A DNA stretch of 64,000 nucleotides from the NCBI RefSeq assembly GCF_007625155.1, contig NZ_VMNK01000007.1:184076-248075 (forward strand), in the 5' to 3' direction. The stretch's first letter is position 1. Every line of letters starts with the position of its first letter. The translations under genes and the position numbers were made by a program. Shown piece after piece: positions 34,299 through 45,174 of this stretch. This DNA is from Denitromonas halophila (GTDB taxonomy: Bacteria > Pseudomonadota > Gammaproteobacteria > Burkholderiales > Rhodocyclaceae). A model generated the notes under the pieces. That model was not told the DNA's origin. It did not search any database and worked only from the letters and a program-made list of their open reading frames with translations.

Positions 34299-34771
34299 CA
34301 AACCAGAACCCGGATCGCCTTCGCCTGCATGCACTGATTATCGACGAAGCCTCGCGCCTGCGCGGCTTCGTCGATCTGCTCGTTCACGAAGAGCAATTGC
34401 TCATCGACGGACAGGCCGATGCCCTGATGCCGGTCGCCGACGAAAAGAACCAGCGCTACCGGCAACTCCAGAAAATCAACGACGATCGCACCCGCCTGCT
34501 CGCCCGCCTTGGGCTGCAGCAGACCGATGCGATCATCCGCGCGCTGTGCCAGGACGCACCCGCCGCGCTCGCCGCCTGGGACACCGTGCTCAAGCTGGCC
34601 CGCGAAGCGCGGGATCGCAACCAGCGCAATGGCGTATTGATCATCGAACGCATGCAACACAACCAGGCCGCCCTGACCACCCTGCTGGCGGCGGCCAACC
34701 AGCCTCAACTCTACGGCCCGGACGGGCAATCGCGCCCCACGGGCGGCGGCAGAAGCCTGGGCAGTGTCTGA
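34295..34771 (+). CDS. flgN: Flagellar export chaperone FlgN
   Basis: 158-residue cytoplasmic chaperone that escorts FlgK and FlgL to the export apparatus. The protein is all-helical with the FlgN pattern (LVHEEQLLIDGQADALMPVA and EKNQRYRQLQKINDDRTRLL) and a disordered Gly/Arg-rich end. It begins with a GTG overlapping the flgM stop (GTGA). The next gene starts eight bases before its stop codon. Confidence 0.85.
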   Translation: MTNQNPDRLRLHALIIDEASRLRGFVDLLVHEEQLLIDGQADALMPVADEKNQRYRQLQKINDDRTRLLARLGLQQTDAIIRALCQDAPAALAAWDTVLKLAREARDRNQRNGVLIIERMQHNQAALTTLLAAANQPQLYGPDGQSRPTGGGRSLGSV

Positions 34772-35450
34772 GGCCGGTCGCGACCGCCTCGCCCACGACG
34801 CGCAGAGGCCCACCGAAGCGGCGCTGCGCGCCTTCATCCTGACCCGTTTGCCGGCCGACCCGGCGCATGACATCACCCATGTCGAGCGTGTGGTCGCCAA
34901 TGCGCGCCTGATCGCCAACGCCGAAGGCGCCGATCTGGCCGTGGTGATTCCCGCGGCCTGGCTGCACGACTGTGTGAGCTACCCCAAGAATCACCCCGAC
35001 CGCGCGCGCTCATCACAACATGCCGCGGCGCTGGCCGTCGACTGGCTGCGCGAACAAGGCACGTCAAGCGACTTGCTCCCGGCCATCGGCCATGCCATCG
35101 AGGCCCACAGCTTCAGCGCCGGCATCACCGCCGAGACGCTGGAGGCCCGCGTCGTGCAGGACGCCGACCGGCTCGAAGCCCTCGGCGCGATCGGCATCGC
35201 CCGTTGCCTGATGGTCGGCGGCGCACTGGGCCGGCCGCTCTATCACACCGACGATCCGTTCTGCGCGTCGCGCGCGCCCGACGATCAAGGCTTCACCATC
35301 GACCACTTCTACCGCAAGCTGTTTCATGTCGGCGAGACGCTGCACACCAACGCCGCCCGGTGCGAAGCGGCGGCACGTATCGAATTCATGCGCGCATTTC
35401 TGGCCCAGCTTGGCACCGAAACCGCCCACAAACCCGAGGCTGACGGCTAG
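34764..35450 (+). CDS. HD-domain phosphohydrolase (YedJ-like)
   Basis: 228-residue soluble protein with the HD metal-binding pattern: HDITHVERV near residue 36, WLHD near residue 68 and DADRLEALGAIGIAR near 131. Such proteins hydrolyse nucleotides or other phosphoesters; the substrate is unknown. It starts with a GTG that overlaps flgN by eight bases, so it is translated with flgM-flgN, although no flagellar role is known for this family. Confidence 0.8.
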   Translation: MSEAGRDRLAHDAQRPTEAALRAFILTRLPADPAHDITHVERVVANARLIANAEGADLAVVIPAAWLHDCVSYPKNHPDRARSSQHAAALAVDWLREQGTSSDLLPAIGHAIEAHSFSAGITAETLEARVVQDADRLEALGAIGIARCLMVGGALGRPLYHTDDPFCASRAPDDQGFTIDHFYRKLFHVGETLHTNAARCEAAARIEFMRAFLAQLGTETAHKPEADG

Positions 35451-35531
35451 ACACACACAGGCTTCGGCAAAGCCGCTATCCTTTCGACCCGTGTTCCGCC
35501 CCCGCGGCGGACGGCATCCAACGGAACCCGC

Positions 35532-37511
35532 ATGGCAAGCACCACAAACTACGACGAGTCCTCCTTCCGCGTCCTCAAAGGCCTGGAGCCGGTGCGCGAG
35601 CGGCCGGGCATGTATACCCGCACCGATTCGCCCGCGCATATCATCCAGGAAGTGATCGACAACGCGGCCGACGAAGCCCTCGCCGGCTCAGCCAAGAAGA
35701 TCCAGGTCACCGCCCATCGCGACGGCGCGATCACCGTGGCCGACGACGGCCGCGGTATCCCCGTCGGGCTGCACCCCGAAGAAGGCGTGCCCGTCGTGGT
35801 GCTGGCCTACACCCGCCTGCACGCAGGCGGCAAGTTCAACAAGCGCGAAGGCAACAGCGCCTACGCTTTCTCGGGTGGTCTGCACGGCGTCGGCGTCGCC
35901 GTCACCAATGCGCTGTCGCTGAGCATTGAGGTCGAGATCAAGCGCGACGGCAAGGTCCATCGCATCGTCTTCGCCAACGGCGGCGAGCGCATCGGCCCGC
36001 TCGAAGAGATCGGCACCTGCGGCCAGCGCAACACCGGCACCACGGTCAAGGTCTGGCCCGATCCGAAATATTTCGACGTGCCCAAGGTGCCCATGAACGA
36101 ACTGGAGCGCCTGCTGCGCTCCAAGGCTGTGCTGCTGCCCGGCGTGGCCGTGCAGCTCGATGTCGAACAAGCCGACGGCAGCGTCAGCAGCAAGCAATGG
36201 CACTACCCCGGCGGCCTGGCCCAGTATCTGTCCGAGCTGGCCGGCGATCAGGAACCGGTCGCGCCGCTGTTCACCGGCGAAAAATACGCTGCCAGCGACG
36301 ACGAAGCCTTTGCCAGCGGCGAAGGCGCGGCCTGGACTTTTGGCTGGTTCGACCCCGCCGTGCCGGCCGAATCCTATGTCAACCTGATCCCCACCGTCGC
36401 CGGCGGCACCCACGAGTCTGGCCTGCGCGCCGGCGTGTTCGAGGCGGTCAAGAGCTTCATCGAGCATCACGCACTGCTGCCGCGCGGCCTCAAGCTGCAA
36501 CAGGACGACGCCTGCAGCCGGCTCAGCTTCGTGCTCTCGGCGCGCCTGCTCGACCCGCAGTTTCAGGGCCAGGTGAAGGAAAAGCTCAACTCGCGCGAAG
36601 CGGTCAAGCTGGTCTCCGGCATGGTGCGCGACCCCTTCGAAATCTGGCTCAACAACCATGTCGAAGCCGGTAAAGCCATCGCCGAACTGGCCATCCGCGC
36701 CGCCACCGCGCGCCAGAAAAACGCCAAGAAGGTCGAGAAGAAGAAGACCTCCGGCGTCGCGGTGCTGCCCGGCAAACTGTCGGACTGCGAAAGCGAAGAT
36801 ATCGACCAGAACGAGCTTTTTCTGGTCGAGGGCGACTCGGCCGGTGGCAGCGCCAAGCTCGCCCGCAACAAGGAAACTCAGGCCATCCTGCCGCTGCGCG
36901 GCAAGGTCATGAACGCCTGGGAGATCGACCCCGACCGCCTCTACGCCAACAACGAGATCCACGACATCGCCGTGGCCCTCGGCGTCGATGCCCATGGCCC
37001 GAACGACACGCCCGACCTGTCCGGCCTGCGCTACGGCAAGGTGGTGATCATGTCGGATGCCGACGTCGACGGCGCCCACATCCAGACCCTGCTGCTGACG
37101 CTGTTCTTCCGCCATTTCCCCAAGCTGATCGAGGCCGGCCACATCTATGTGGCGCAGCCGCCGCTGTACCGCGTGGACGTACCGGCGCAGGGCAAGAAAC
37201 GCCCGGCGCGCCGCCTGTATGCGCTCGACGACGGCGAGCTGACCGCAATCCGCGACCGCATGATCCAGGAGGGCTTCAAGCCCGAGGCGCTGGAGATCGG
37301 CCGCTTCAAGGGCCTGGGCGAGATGAACCCCGAGCAGCTGCGCGAAACCACCATGGACCCGGCCACCCGGCGCGTCTTGCCGGTGCACGTTCGCGCCGAC
37401 GCGCTCGACGACACCTTGCGTATGTTTACCCTGTTGATGGGCAAAGGTGAGGCGAGCAATCGCCGCGCCTGGATGGAAGCCAAGGGAGACACCGTCGATG
37501 CCGATCTTTAA
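35532..37511 (+). CDS. parE: DNA topoisomerase IV subunit B (ParE)
   Basis: ATPase subunit of topoisomerase IV, which separates linked daughter chromosomes. 659 residues: GHKL ATPase domain (about 1-220, with EVIDNAADEALAG and the GGLHGVGVAVTNALS lid), transducer (about 220-400), and TOPRIM domain with LVEGDSAGGSAK and the metal-binding MSDADVDGAHI. The C-terminal motif RFKGLGEMNPEQLRETTMDP is typical. Its partner parC lies downstream, separated by one unrelated gene. Confidence 0.95.
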   Translation: MASTTNYDESSFRVLKGLEPVRERPGMYTRTDSPAHIIQEVIDNAADEALAGSAKKIQVTAHRDGAITVADDGRGIPVGLHPEEGVPVVVLAYTRLHAGGKFNKREGNSAYAFSGGLHGVGVAVTNALSLSIEVEIKRDGKVHRIVFANGGERIGPLEEIGTCGQRNTGTTVKVWPDPKYFDVPKVPMNELERLLRSKAVLLPGVAVQLDVEQADGSVSSKQWHYPGGLAQYLSELAGDQEPVAPLFTGEKYAASDDEAFASGEGAAWTFGWFDPAVPAESYVNLIPTVAGGTHESGLRAGVFEAVKSFIEHHALLPRGLKLQQDDACSRLSFVLSARLLDPQFQGQVKEKLNSREAVKLVSGMVRDPFEIWLNNHVEAGKAIAELAIRAATARQKNAKKVEKKKTSGVAVLPGKLSDCESEDIDQNELFLVEGDSAGGSAKLARNKETQAILPLRGKVMNAWEIDPDRLYANNEIHDIAVALGVDAHGPNDTPDLSGLRYGKVVIMSDADVDGAHIQTLLLTLFFRHFPKLIEAGHIYVAQPPLYRVDVPAQGKKRPARRLYALDDGELTAIRDRMIQEGFKPEALEIGRFKGLGEMNPEQLRETTMDPATRRVLPVHVRADALDDTLRMFTLLMGKGEASNRRAWMEAKGDTVDADL

Positions 37512-37541
37512 ACCCACGACTTTGACTTGAGACACCGCACC

Positions 37542-38678
37542 ATGATCCAACGCATCCTGAGCTCGCTGTGCCTCACCGCCGCCCTGGGCCTGGCAACACC
37601 CCCCACGCATGCTGCCGACTTGACCGTGCTGCAGGTGGCCGACTATTCCGCCTCACGCGCCAGCCTGGGGCGCGCCGTGCGCTACGGCGCCAGTCTGGCC
37701 ATTGACGAGGCCAACCGCAAAGGCGGCGTCCATGGTCAGAAGATCAAACTGGTCGCGCTCGATGACCGCTATGAAGTCGAGGACACCGTCCGGCTGCTCA
37801 AGGAAGGCATCGACACCCACAGTCCTGTGGCCATCGTCAATATCCTGGGCACCGCCAACACCGCCGCGGTGCTCAAGAGCGGCTTGCTCGACGAGGCCAA
37901 AATTCCCTTGATCGGCCCTTACACCGGCGCCGACCATCTGCGCACGCCGCTGCATCCGCAGGTGTTCCATGTGCGCGCCAGCTATGCCGAGGAGGTCGAG
38001 CGCATCGTGCTGCACTTTGCCAACTCAGGCATCAAGCGCATCGGCATCCTGCATGAAGACGATCCCTTCGGCGAATCGATCCACAGCGCCTATGTCGAGG
38101 CACTGAAGGCGCACGGTCTCGAAGCGGCCGGCCGCGGCATCAGCCCGCGCGGCAGCGTCGATGTCTCTGCGGCCGTGGCCACCGTCATGGCTGCCGACCC
38201 GCAAGGCGTGCTGATCGGCACCGCAGGGGCGCCGACCGCCGTCGTCGTCAAGGCGACGCACGCGGCCGGCCTGTTCGCACCGCGCATCGGCATCTCGGTG
38301 AACGACGCCACCCAGATCGTCAAAACCGCCGGCATCGACGCGGCCCGCGGCTTTGGCATGGTGTCGGTCATGCCCGACCCGGGCTCGTGCACACTCAAGA
38401 TCTGCGAAGAGCTGCGCGCGCTGCATGAAGCGCACGGCGACAACGCCGAGCAACTGTCGCCCAACACCATGGAAGGCTTCATTTCGGCGCGGCTGATGCT
38501 GCTCGCCGCCAACAACGCCAGCGCACCGGTGACCCGGGCCAAGCTGCGCGATGCGCTTGAAGCACTCAACCCGGCCAATCTGTCCGGCTTTATCCTGAGC
38601 TATTCGCCCACCCGCCACAACGGCTCGACCTACCGCGACATTGGCGTCATCGGTGGCAGTGGCCGCATGATGTACTGA
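37542..38678 (+). CDS. Periplasmic binding protein, branched-chain amino acid (LivK) type
   Basis: 378-residue secreted protein with a signal peptide (about 1-25, ending THA) and a two-lobe type 1 periplasmic binding fold: VQVADYSASRASLGRAVRYG-like start, GASLAIDEANRKGGVHGQKI and IKRIGILHEDDPFGESIHSA. Ligands of this group are branched-chain amino acids, amides, aromatics or urea. It has no permease or ATPase genes nearby and sits between parE (30 bases) and parC (15 bases), apparently in the same transcript. It may act as a sensor-type or shared binding protein. ATG 37542 is preferred to a TTG five codons earlier. Confidence 0.8.
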   Translation: MIQRILSSLCLTAALGLATPPTHAADLTVLQVADYSASRASLGRAVRYGASLAIDEANRKGGVHGQKIKLVALDDRYEVEDTVRLLKEGIDTHSPVAIVNILGTANTAAVLKSGLLDEAKIPLIGPYTGADHLRTPLHPQVFHVRASYAEEVERIVLHFANSGIKRIGILHEDDPFGESIHSAYVEALKAHGLEAAGRGISPRGSVDVSAAVATVMAADPQGVLIGTAGAPTAVVVKATHAAGLFAPRIGISVNDATQIVKTAGIDAARGFGMVSVMPDPGSCTLKICEELRALHEAHGDNAEQLSPNTMEGFISARLMLLAANNASAPVTRAKLRDALEALNPANLSGFILSYSPTRHNGSTYRDIGVIGGSGRMMY

Positions 38679-38693
38679 GACCGACCCGATTTC

Positions 38694-41066
38694 ATGAGTA
38701 ACGATTCTCTCGATCTGTTTGCCCCGCTGCCCGTAGACGAGGCCCCCGCGCCCGCCGCCGAGGCACCACCGCCCGCCCCACCGCCCGCCGCCCCCCCGCC
38801 CCCGATGGGCGACGACGCCCTGCCGCTCGACCTCTTCGCCGAGCGCGCCTACTTGGCCTACGCGATGAGCGTGGTCAAGTCGCGCGCGCTGCCGCAGGTC
38901 GAAGACGGCATGAAACCGGTGCAGCGCCGCATCCTGTTCGCCATGAACGAGATGCGCCTGTCGGCCAGCAGCAAGCATGTGAAGTCGGCCCGCGTGGTCG
39001 GCGACGTGATCGGCAAATACCACCCGCACGGCGACAGCTCGGTGTACGACGCCATGGTGCGCACCGCGCAGGACTTCTCGCTGCGCTACCCGCTGGTCGA
39101 CGGCCAGGGCAACTTCGGCTCGCGCGACGGCGACTCCGCCGCCGCCATGCGTTACACCGAATGCCGCCTGACGCCGATTGCCGATCTACTGCTGTCCGAG
39201 CTCGACCGCGGCACAGTCGACTTCCGCCCCAACTACGACGGCGCCTTCAAGGAGCCCGCGCTGCTGCCGGCGCGCCTGCCCTTTGTGCTGATGAACGGCG
39301 CCTCCGGCATCGCCGTGGGCATGGCCACCGAGATCCCGCCGCACAACCTGCGCGAAGTCGCCAAGGCCGCCTGCCTGCTGATCCGCCAGCCCGAGGCCAC
39401 GCTCGACGAGGTGCTGGAAGTGCTGCCCGGCCCGGACTACCCCGGCGGCGGCCAACTCATCTCGAGCGCCGAGACGCTGCGTGAAGCCTACGCCACCGGG
39501 CGTGGCAGTCTGCGCACGCGCGCCCGCTGGCGCGTCGAGGAGATGGCCCGAGTTCAGTGGCGGGTGATCATCGACGAGTTTCCGCATGGCGTCTCTGCCG
39601 CGCAGGTGCTGGCCGAGATCGAGACCCTCACCAATCCACAGCCGCGCACCGGCAAAAAAGAAGTCTCGCAAGAGCAGAAGCAGCTCAAGCAACTGGTGCT
39701 CGGCGTGCTCGAAACCGTCCGCGACGAATCCTCAGACAAAGCGCCGATTCGCCTGGTACTCGAGCCACGCTCCAGCCGCCAGAACCGCGACGAATTCATG
39801 GCCGTGCTGCTGGCACACACCAGTCTCGAAACCTCTACCTCGCTCAATCTGACAATGATCGGCCGCGATGGCCGGCCGCAGCAGAAGAATCTGGTGCAGA
39901 TCCTCAGCGAGTGGGTGGACTTCCGCTATGTGACGGTCGAGCGGCGTACCCGCCACCGCCTGGACGAAGTCGACCGGCGCATCCACATCCTCGAAGGCCG
40001 GATGATCGCCTTCCTCAATATCGAGGAAGTGATCCGCGTCATCCGCGAGTCTGACGAGCCAAAGCCGGCGCTGATCGACGCCTTCGGCCTCACCGACATC
40101 CAGGCCGAAGACATCCTCGAGATCCGCCTGCGTCAGCTGGCGCGGCTCGAAGGCATCAAGATCGAACAGGAACTGGCCAAGCTCAAGGACGAGCGCGACG
40201 GCCTCACGCACCTGCTCGACAGCCGCCCGGCGATGACCAAGCTCATCCTCAAGGAGATCGAGGCCGACACCAAGCTTTATGGCGACGAACGGCGCACGCT
40301 GATCGAAACCGTCGCGCCGGTGACGGTGGCCGAAGTGAGCGTGGCCGACGAGCCGGTAACGGTCATCGTCTCCAAGAACGGCTGGGTACGCGCCCGCCAG
40401 GGCCACGGCATCGCCCCCGAGAGCATCAACTACAAAACCGGCGACAGCGGCTTTGCGGTAATCGAAACCCGCAGCGTCTGGCCGCTGATCGTGATCGACA
40501 CCAAGGGCCGCGCCTACACCGTGCGCGTGGCCGACCTGCCCGGCGGCCGTGGTGACGGCACGCCGATCGCCACCCTGGTCGAGTTCCAGGATGGCGCAAA
40601 GCTGGCGCAGGTGGTCACCGCCGCGCCCGAAGCACACTACCTGTTCACCAACTCGGGCGGCTACGGTTTCATCTGCAAGATCACCGACGCCACCACCCGG
40701 CAACGCGCGGGCAAGGCCTTCATGGCGCTCGAGAAAGGCGAAAAGGTGCTGAGCCCGACGCCGGTCAAGGGCGACTGGATTGCCGCCCTGTCCGACAACG
40801 GCCGGGTGCTGGTCTTCCCCACCAGCGAAATGAAGGTGCAGTCCGGCGGTCGCGGTGTCATCGTGATGGCGCTCGACACCGACGCCCAGCTGGCCGCCGT
40901 GGCGGTGCCCGACAACGCCGCCAATCTCGTCATTCAGGGCATCGGCCGCGGCAGTCGTGCCACCGAGTTGAGCATCAAACCCAACCAACTCGAACTATGG
41001 CGCCACCGGCGCGCACGCAAGGGCGTGCCGCTGCCACAAAAGATCAAACCCACCGGCGCGGCCTGA
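38694..41066 (+). CDS. parC: DNA topoisomerase IV subunit A (ParC)
   Basis: DNA-cutting subunit of topoisomerase IV, 790 residues. The catalytic tyrosine is Y154 in [10 protein letters not shown]; the quinolone-region helix reads [14 protein letters not shown]. The C-terminal beta-pinwheel (about 520-760) wraps DNA. The first 45 residues are an extra Pro/Ala-rich segment ([20 protein letters not shown]) before the conserved [17 protein letters not shown], making it longer than E. coli ParC (752). A terminator follows. Confidence 0.95.
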   Translation: MSNDSLDLFAPLPVDEAPAPAAEAPPPAPPPAAPPPPMGDDALPLDLFAERAYLAYAMSVVKSRALPQVEDGMKPVQRRILFAMNEMRLSASSKHVKSARVVGDVIGKYHPHGDSSVYDAMVRTAQDFSLRYPLVDGQGNFGSRDGDSAAAMRYTECRLTPIADLLLSELDRGTVDFRPNYDGAFKEPALLPARLPFVLMNGASGIAVGMATEIPPHNLREVAKAACLLIRQPEATLDEVLEVLPGPDYPGGGQLISSAETLREAYATGRGSLRTRARWRVEEMARVQWRVIIDEFPHGVSAAQVLAEIETLTNPQPRTGKKEVSQEQKQLKQLVLGVLETVRDESSDKAPIRLVLEPRSSRQNRDEFMAVLLAHTSLETSTSLNLTMIGRDGRPQQKNLVQILSEWVDFRYVTVERRTRHRLDEVDRRIHILEGRMIAFLNIEEVIRVIRESDEPKPALIDAFGLTDIQAEDILEIRLRQLARLEGIKIEQELAKLKDERDGLTHLLDSRPAMTKLILKEIEADTKLYGDERRTLIETVAPVTVAEVSVADEPVTVIVSKNGWVRARQGHGIAPESINYKTGDSGFAVIETRSVWPLIVIDTKGRAYTVRVADLPGGRGDGTPIATLVEFQDGAKLAQVVTAAPEAHYLFTNSGGYGFICKITDATTRQRAGKAFMALEKGEKVLSPTPVKGDWIAALSDNGRVLVFPTSEMKVQSGGRGVIVMALDTDAQLAAVAVPDNAANLVIQGIGRGSRATELSIKPNQLELWRHRRARKGVPLPQKIKPTGAA

Positions 41067-41090
41067 CCCACGAGCCAAGGTCGGAACTCA

Positions 41091-41133
41091 CCCCCCGGTG
41101 CGGCGCAACACCGCTCCGGGGGTTTTCTTTTCT
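41091..41133 (+). terminator. Rho-independent terminator after parC
   Basis: CCCCCCGG..CGG and CCG..CCGGGGG form an interrupted GC-rich stem around a CGCAACA loop, followed by TTTTCTTTTCT. It ends the parE-SBP-parC transcript. Confidence 0.75.
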
Positions 41134-41378
41134 CATTGCACCGAAAAATCGCACACTCCTTTCAGACGCCCCCGAATTCTGGCGTCATAAAGCGATTTCT
41201 TGCTCCGCCAACACCGGTCTAATAGGTCTTCCCGGCGACCCCGGGAACACCCCCTCCGGGCGTCGTGACCTATCCGTCACCTCGCCCGGAGCCTTTTCGT
41301 AGCGCCACACACGACAACAAGACGGACACCACCGACAGTGCGTTCCGCAACTGTGCTCGGACTCAAAGGAGACACGGC

Positions 41379-42254
41379 ATGAGCCACACCCGCTTGACCC
41401 ACGCATTGATCGTCGCCCTGGCCCTCTTCGGCACGCTGCCCGCCCAGGCCGACACGCTCGACAAGATTCGCCGCACCGGTACGCTCACCCTGGGCTGGGT
41501 CGGCGGCAACCCGCCCTTCGGTATCGCAACGCCCGGCACGCCTGAGGGCTACACGCTTGATCTGTGCCGCCATGTCGCCGTTGACGTTCAGCGCACGCTG
41601 GGCCTGTCCGAGTTAAAGATCGCGTATCGCGAGACCACCTGGGACACCCGTTTTACCGCGCTGGACAACAACGAAACCGACATGGACTGCAGCGCCTCGA
41701 CCATCACCCGCGATCGCCTCGCCCGCTACGAGTTCAGCCCTGCCTTCTACGTCACCGGCACCCGCCTGCTGGTCCGCAAGGCCGACAAGATCCGCTCAAT
41801 CGACGATCTCGGCACCATGACGATCGCAGTGATCAAGAACACCACTGGTGAGAAGCTGGTGGTCGAACACAACGCGGCAGCCAGTCTGGGCTTGACGCTG
41901 CTGCATGTTGCCGACGCCGACGCCGGACTCGCCGCCGTGCGAGAGGGCAAAGCCAAAGCCTTCGCGCTGGATGACATCATTCTCTACTCGCAGATTTCCG
42001 CCGCGGACGATGGGCAGACGCAGTACGAAGTGGTCGGCCCGTTCCTGTCGATAGAACCCTACGGCATCATGATGCGCAAGGGCGACGCCCGCTTCACCGA
42101 TACGGTCAGCAACAGCCTGCGCCGTCTCCTGCCCACCCCCGAGATGCCGGCGCTGTATCAACGCTGGTTCAACACCCCAAGCCTAAACGTACCGCTGAAC
42201 CGCCTGACCAAGGAAACCTTCACCACCCCCAACCGCGAGCCGGCGTTTCCGTAG
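41379..42254 (+). CDS. Amino-acid ABC transporter substrate-binding protein (GltI/AatJ-like)
   Basis: 291-residue periplasmic protein with a signal peptide (about 1-22, ending AQA) and the family 3 solute-binding fold: TLDKIRRTGTLTLGWVGGNP, DCSASTITRDRLARYEFSPA and IEPYGIMMRKGD. The family binds glutamate/aspartate or related amino acids. AAGGAG lies eight bases before the ATG at 41379. Permease and ATPase genes are absent, so it is an orphan. The 250 bases upstream contain the parC terminator and no other gene. Confidence 0.85.
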   Translation: MSHTRLTHALIVALALFGTLPAQADTLDKIRRTGTLTLGWVGGNPPFGIATPGTPEGYTLDLCRHVAVDVQRTLGLSELKIAYRETTWDTRFTALDNNETDMDCSASTITRDRLARYEFSPAFYVTGTRLLVRKADKIRSIDDLGTMTIAVIKNTTGEKLVVEHNAAASLGLTLLHVADADAGLAAVREGKAKAFALDDIILYSQISAADDGQTQYEVVGPFLSIEPYGIMMRKGDARFTDTVSNSLRRLLPTPEMPALYQRWFNTPSLNVPLNRLTKETFTTPNREPAFP

Positions 42255-42269
42255 GCGCCGCCGCCAGCG

Positions 42270-43433
<1,164 letters not shown>

Positions 43434-43569
43434 CGCAGGCACGCTCCGAACATACCGCCGCTGAGTCAAAGATGGCGGCGCATGTAGTGGATCAATTATG
43501 CCTTCCAAATGCTAAAACGATAGGCGGGCGAGCGCTGCCGCCAAGGCCGTCGCGACCACACGCAAGGCA

Positions 43570-44067
43570 CTAAGCGCCGACGTCGAGCGCCGTATCGAAC
43601 TTGTTCCGGAACCGCGACACCAGCGTTCGAAACTTGCGGAGGTTGTCGTCGGCGTACAACACCTCGTCGCAGAACTGGTCGTAAGCCTCCATGGTCGGCA
43701 CCACCACAATCAACACAAAATCGATCTCACCCGTGACCTGATAGCACTGTTTGACGGCCACATGCGCCATGGCTCGTCCCAGGAAGCGCTGGTAGAGATC
43801 CTTTCGATCACGCTCCATGGTCACCTCCACCACGATATGCAGCAGCGGCCCCATCCGGTCCGGGTTGAGCAACACCACCTGCCGGCTGATATAACCCTGC
43901 TCGGTCATGCGCTTGACCCGCTTCAAACAGGCCGGCGGCGACAGCCCGATCACCTCGGCGAGTTTCTGATTGGTCAAGCGCGCATCCTGCTGGAGGATGC
44001 TCAGGATGCGTCGGTCAATACGGTCGAGCGCCATGGCTTTGCCTGCAAAGAGTTTCGAATCTTTCAT
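43570..44067 (-). CDS. Lrp/AsnC-family transcriptional regulator
   Basis: 165-residue regulator: helix-turn-helix (about 16-65, LDRIDRRILSILQQDARLTN and LAEVIGLSPPACLKRVKRM) and a C-terminal RAM ligand-binding domain (about 78-160). Lrp-family members of this type respond to amino acids. It is divergent from the nucleoside-recognition-domain membrane protein with 110 bases between them, so it probably controls that gene. The first ATG (44067) and an internal one (44034) are both possible starts. Confidence 0.85.
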   Translation of the reverse strand: MKDSKLFAGKAMALDRIDRRILSILQQDARLTNQKLAEVIGLSPPACLKRVKRMTEQGYISRQVVLLNPDRMGPLLHIVVEVTMERDRKDLYQRFLGRAMAHVAVKQCYQVTGEIDFVLIVVVPTMEAYDQFCDEVLYADDNLRKFRTLVSRFRNKFDTALDVGA

Positions 44068-44177
44068 TTTTAGACCAAATAGAAAAGCTTTTGGAAAGAA
44101 TGAATCGATAAATGCCTAATTATTTACCGCCTGCGCCGCTAGACTGGCAGCATACCCAGCCCAAGACTGAAGCCCGA

Positions 44178-45125
44178 ATGTCCGCCACGCCCCCGACCGC
44201 GCCGACGCACCCCATCATCGCCTTCGCCCGTGAGGTGCTCTACGTCTACGGCGCCTTGCTGAAAGTCATGGTGCCGGCCTTGCTCATCGTGAAAGCCCTC
44301 GACATGGCGGGCGGTAGCGAGATGCTCGCCTGGGCCCTGTCGCCGGTCATGTCGTTGGTCGGCCTGCCGGACAACCTCGGCCTGGTCTGGGCAGCGACCT
44401 TACTCAGCAACATCTACGCGGGTCTGGTGGTGTTTTTCGCGCTCGCCGCGGACACCCCGGTGACGGCAGCGCAAGCGACCGTGCTCGGCGCCATGATGCT
44501 GGTGGCCCATTCCCTGCCCGTCGAAGGCGCCGTGGCCAAAGCCGCGGGCGTGCACTGGCGTGCCACCCTGGCGATACGGCTGGTCGGGGCCATCGTCCTG
44601 GGCGGTCTGCTGAATCTGATCTATCAAAGCACCGGCTGGCTCGCCCACCCGGTCGATCTGCCCTGGCAGGCGCCCGCGGCGGCACCCACACTGGCCGGCT
44701 GGGCGGTGGACCAAGCGCAAACACTGCTCTGGATTCTGGTGATCATCGCCACACTGATGGCGGTGCTTCGCCTGCTTCGAATCCTGGGCATCGAAAAGCT
44801 GATTCACGCCCTGCTCGTCCCGGCGCTGCGGGTGATCGGCATTCGCGGCGAAGCGGCCAACATCACGGTCATCGGCGCCACGCTCGGCCTGACTTTCGGC
44901 GCGGGCTTGCTGCTCAAGGAAGTGCGCAGCGGCACGCTGAGCCGTCGCGATGTGTTTCTCACGCTGAGCTTTCTCGGCCTGTGTCACAGCCTGATCGAAG
45001 ACACCTTGCTGATCCTGCTGATGGGGGCCGACCTGTCGGGCATCCTGTGGGCGCGGCTGCTGTTTGCGCTGGTCGTGATCCGTCTGTTGTCCCGTCTGCC
45101 ACTGAGGCATACCGCCAGCGCCTGA
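44178..45125 (+). CDS. Nucleoside recognition (Gate) domain membrane protein
   Basis: Inner-membrane protein of 315 residues with about eight helices and two Gate/nucleoside-recognition repeats (ALSPVMSLVGLPDNLGLVWA in the first half; RVIGIRGEAANITVIGATLG in the second). Proteins of this family include spore-maturation and transporter-like members; the substrate is not assigned. Divergence from an Lrp-type regulator suggests export or uptake of an amino acid, which is inference. The start at 44178 removes a non-conserved 22-residue extension. Confidence 0.7.
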   Translation: MSATPPTAPTHPIIAFAREVLYVYGALLKVMVPALLIVKALDMAGGSEMLAWALSPVMSLVGLPDNLGLVWAATLLSNIYAGLVVFFALAADTPVTAAQATVLGAMMLVAHSLPVEGAVAKAAGVHWRATLAIRLVGAIVLGGLLNLIYQSTGWLAHPVDLPWQAPAAAPTLAGWAVDQAQTLLWILVIIATLMAVLRLLRILGIEKLIHALLVPALRVIGIRGEAANITVIGATLGLTFGAGLLLKEVRSGTLSRRDVFLTLSFLGLCHSLIEDTLLILLMGADLSGILWARLLFALVVIRLLSRLPLRHTASA

Positions 45126-45150
45126 AAAACAAAACGGCCCCATTGGGCCG
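45126..45150 (-). terminator. Rho-independent terminator of the hemerythrin gene
   Basis: On the minus strand the stem CGGCCC-AATG-GGGCCG is followed by TTTTGTTTTTC. It ends the hemerythrin transcript, and the same hairpin may serve the convergent membrane-protein gene. Confidence 0.7.
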
Positions 45151-45174
45151 ATTTGAACTGCACAACACCCTGAC

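Noticed and set aside
35688..37610. 640-codon minus-strand open frame opposite parE
   Set aside because: Same artefact: complete overlap with the conserved parE gene and no recognisable motifs.
38730..38810. Frameshift in the 5' end of parC
   Set aside because: The C-rich tract is suspicious, but the frame is continuous from the ATG with normal spacing after the preceding gene, so an extension is more likely than an error.
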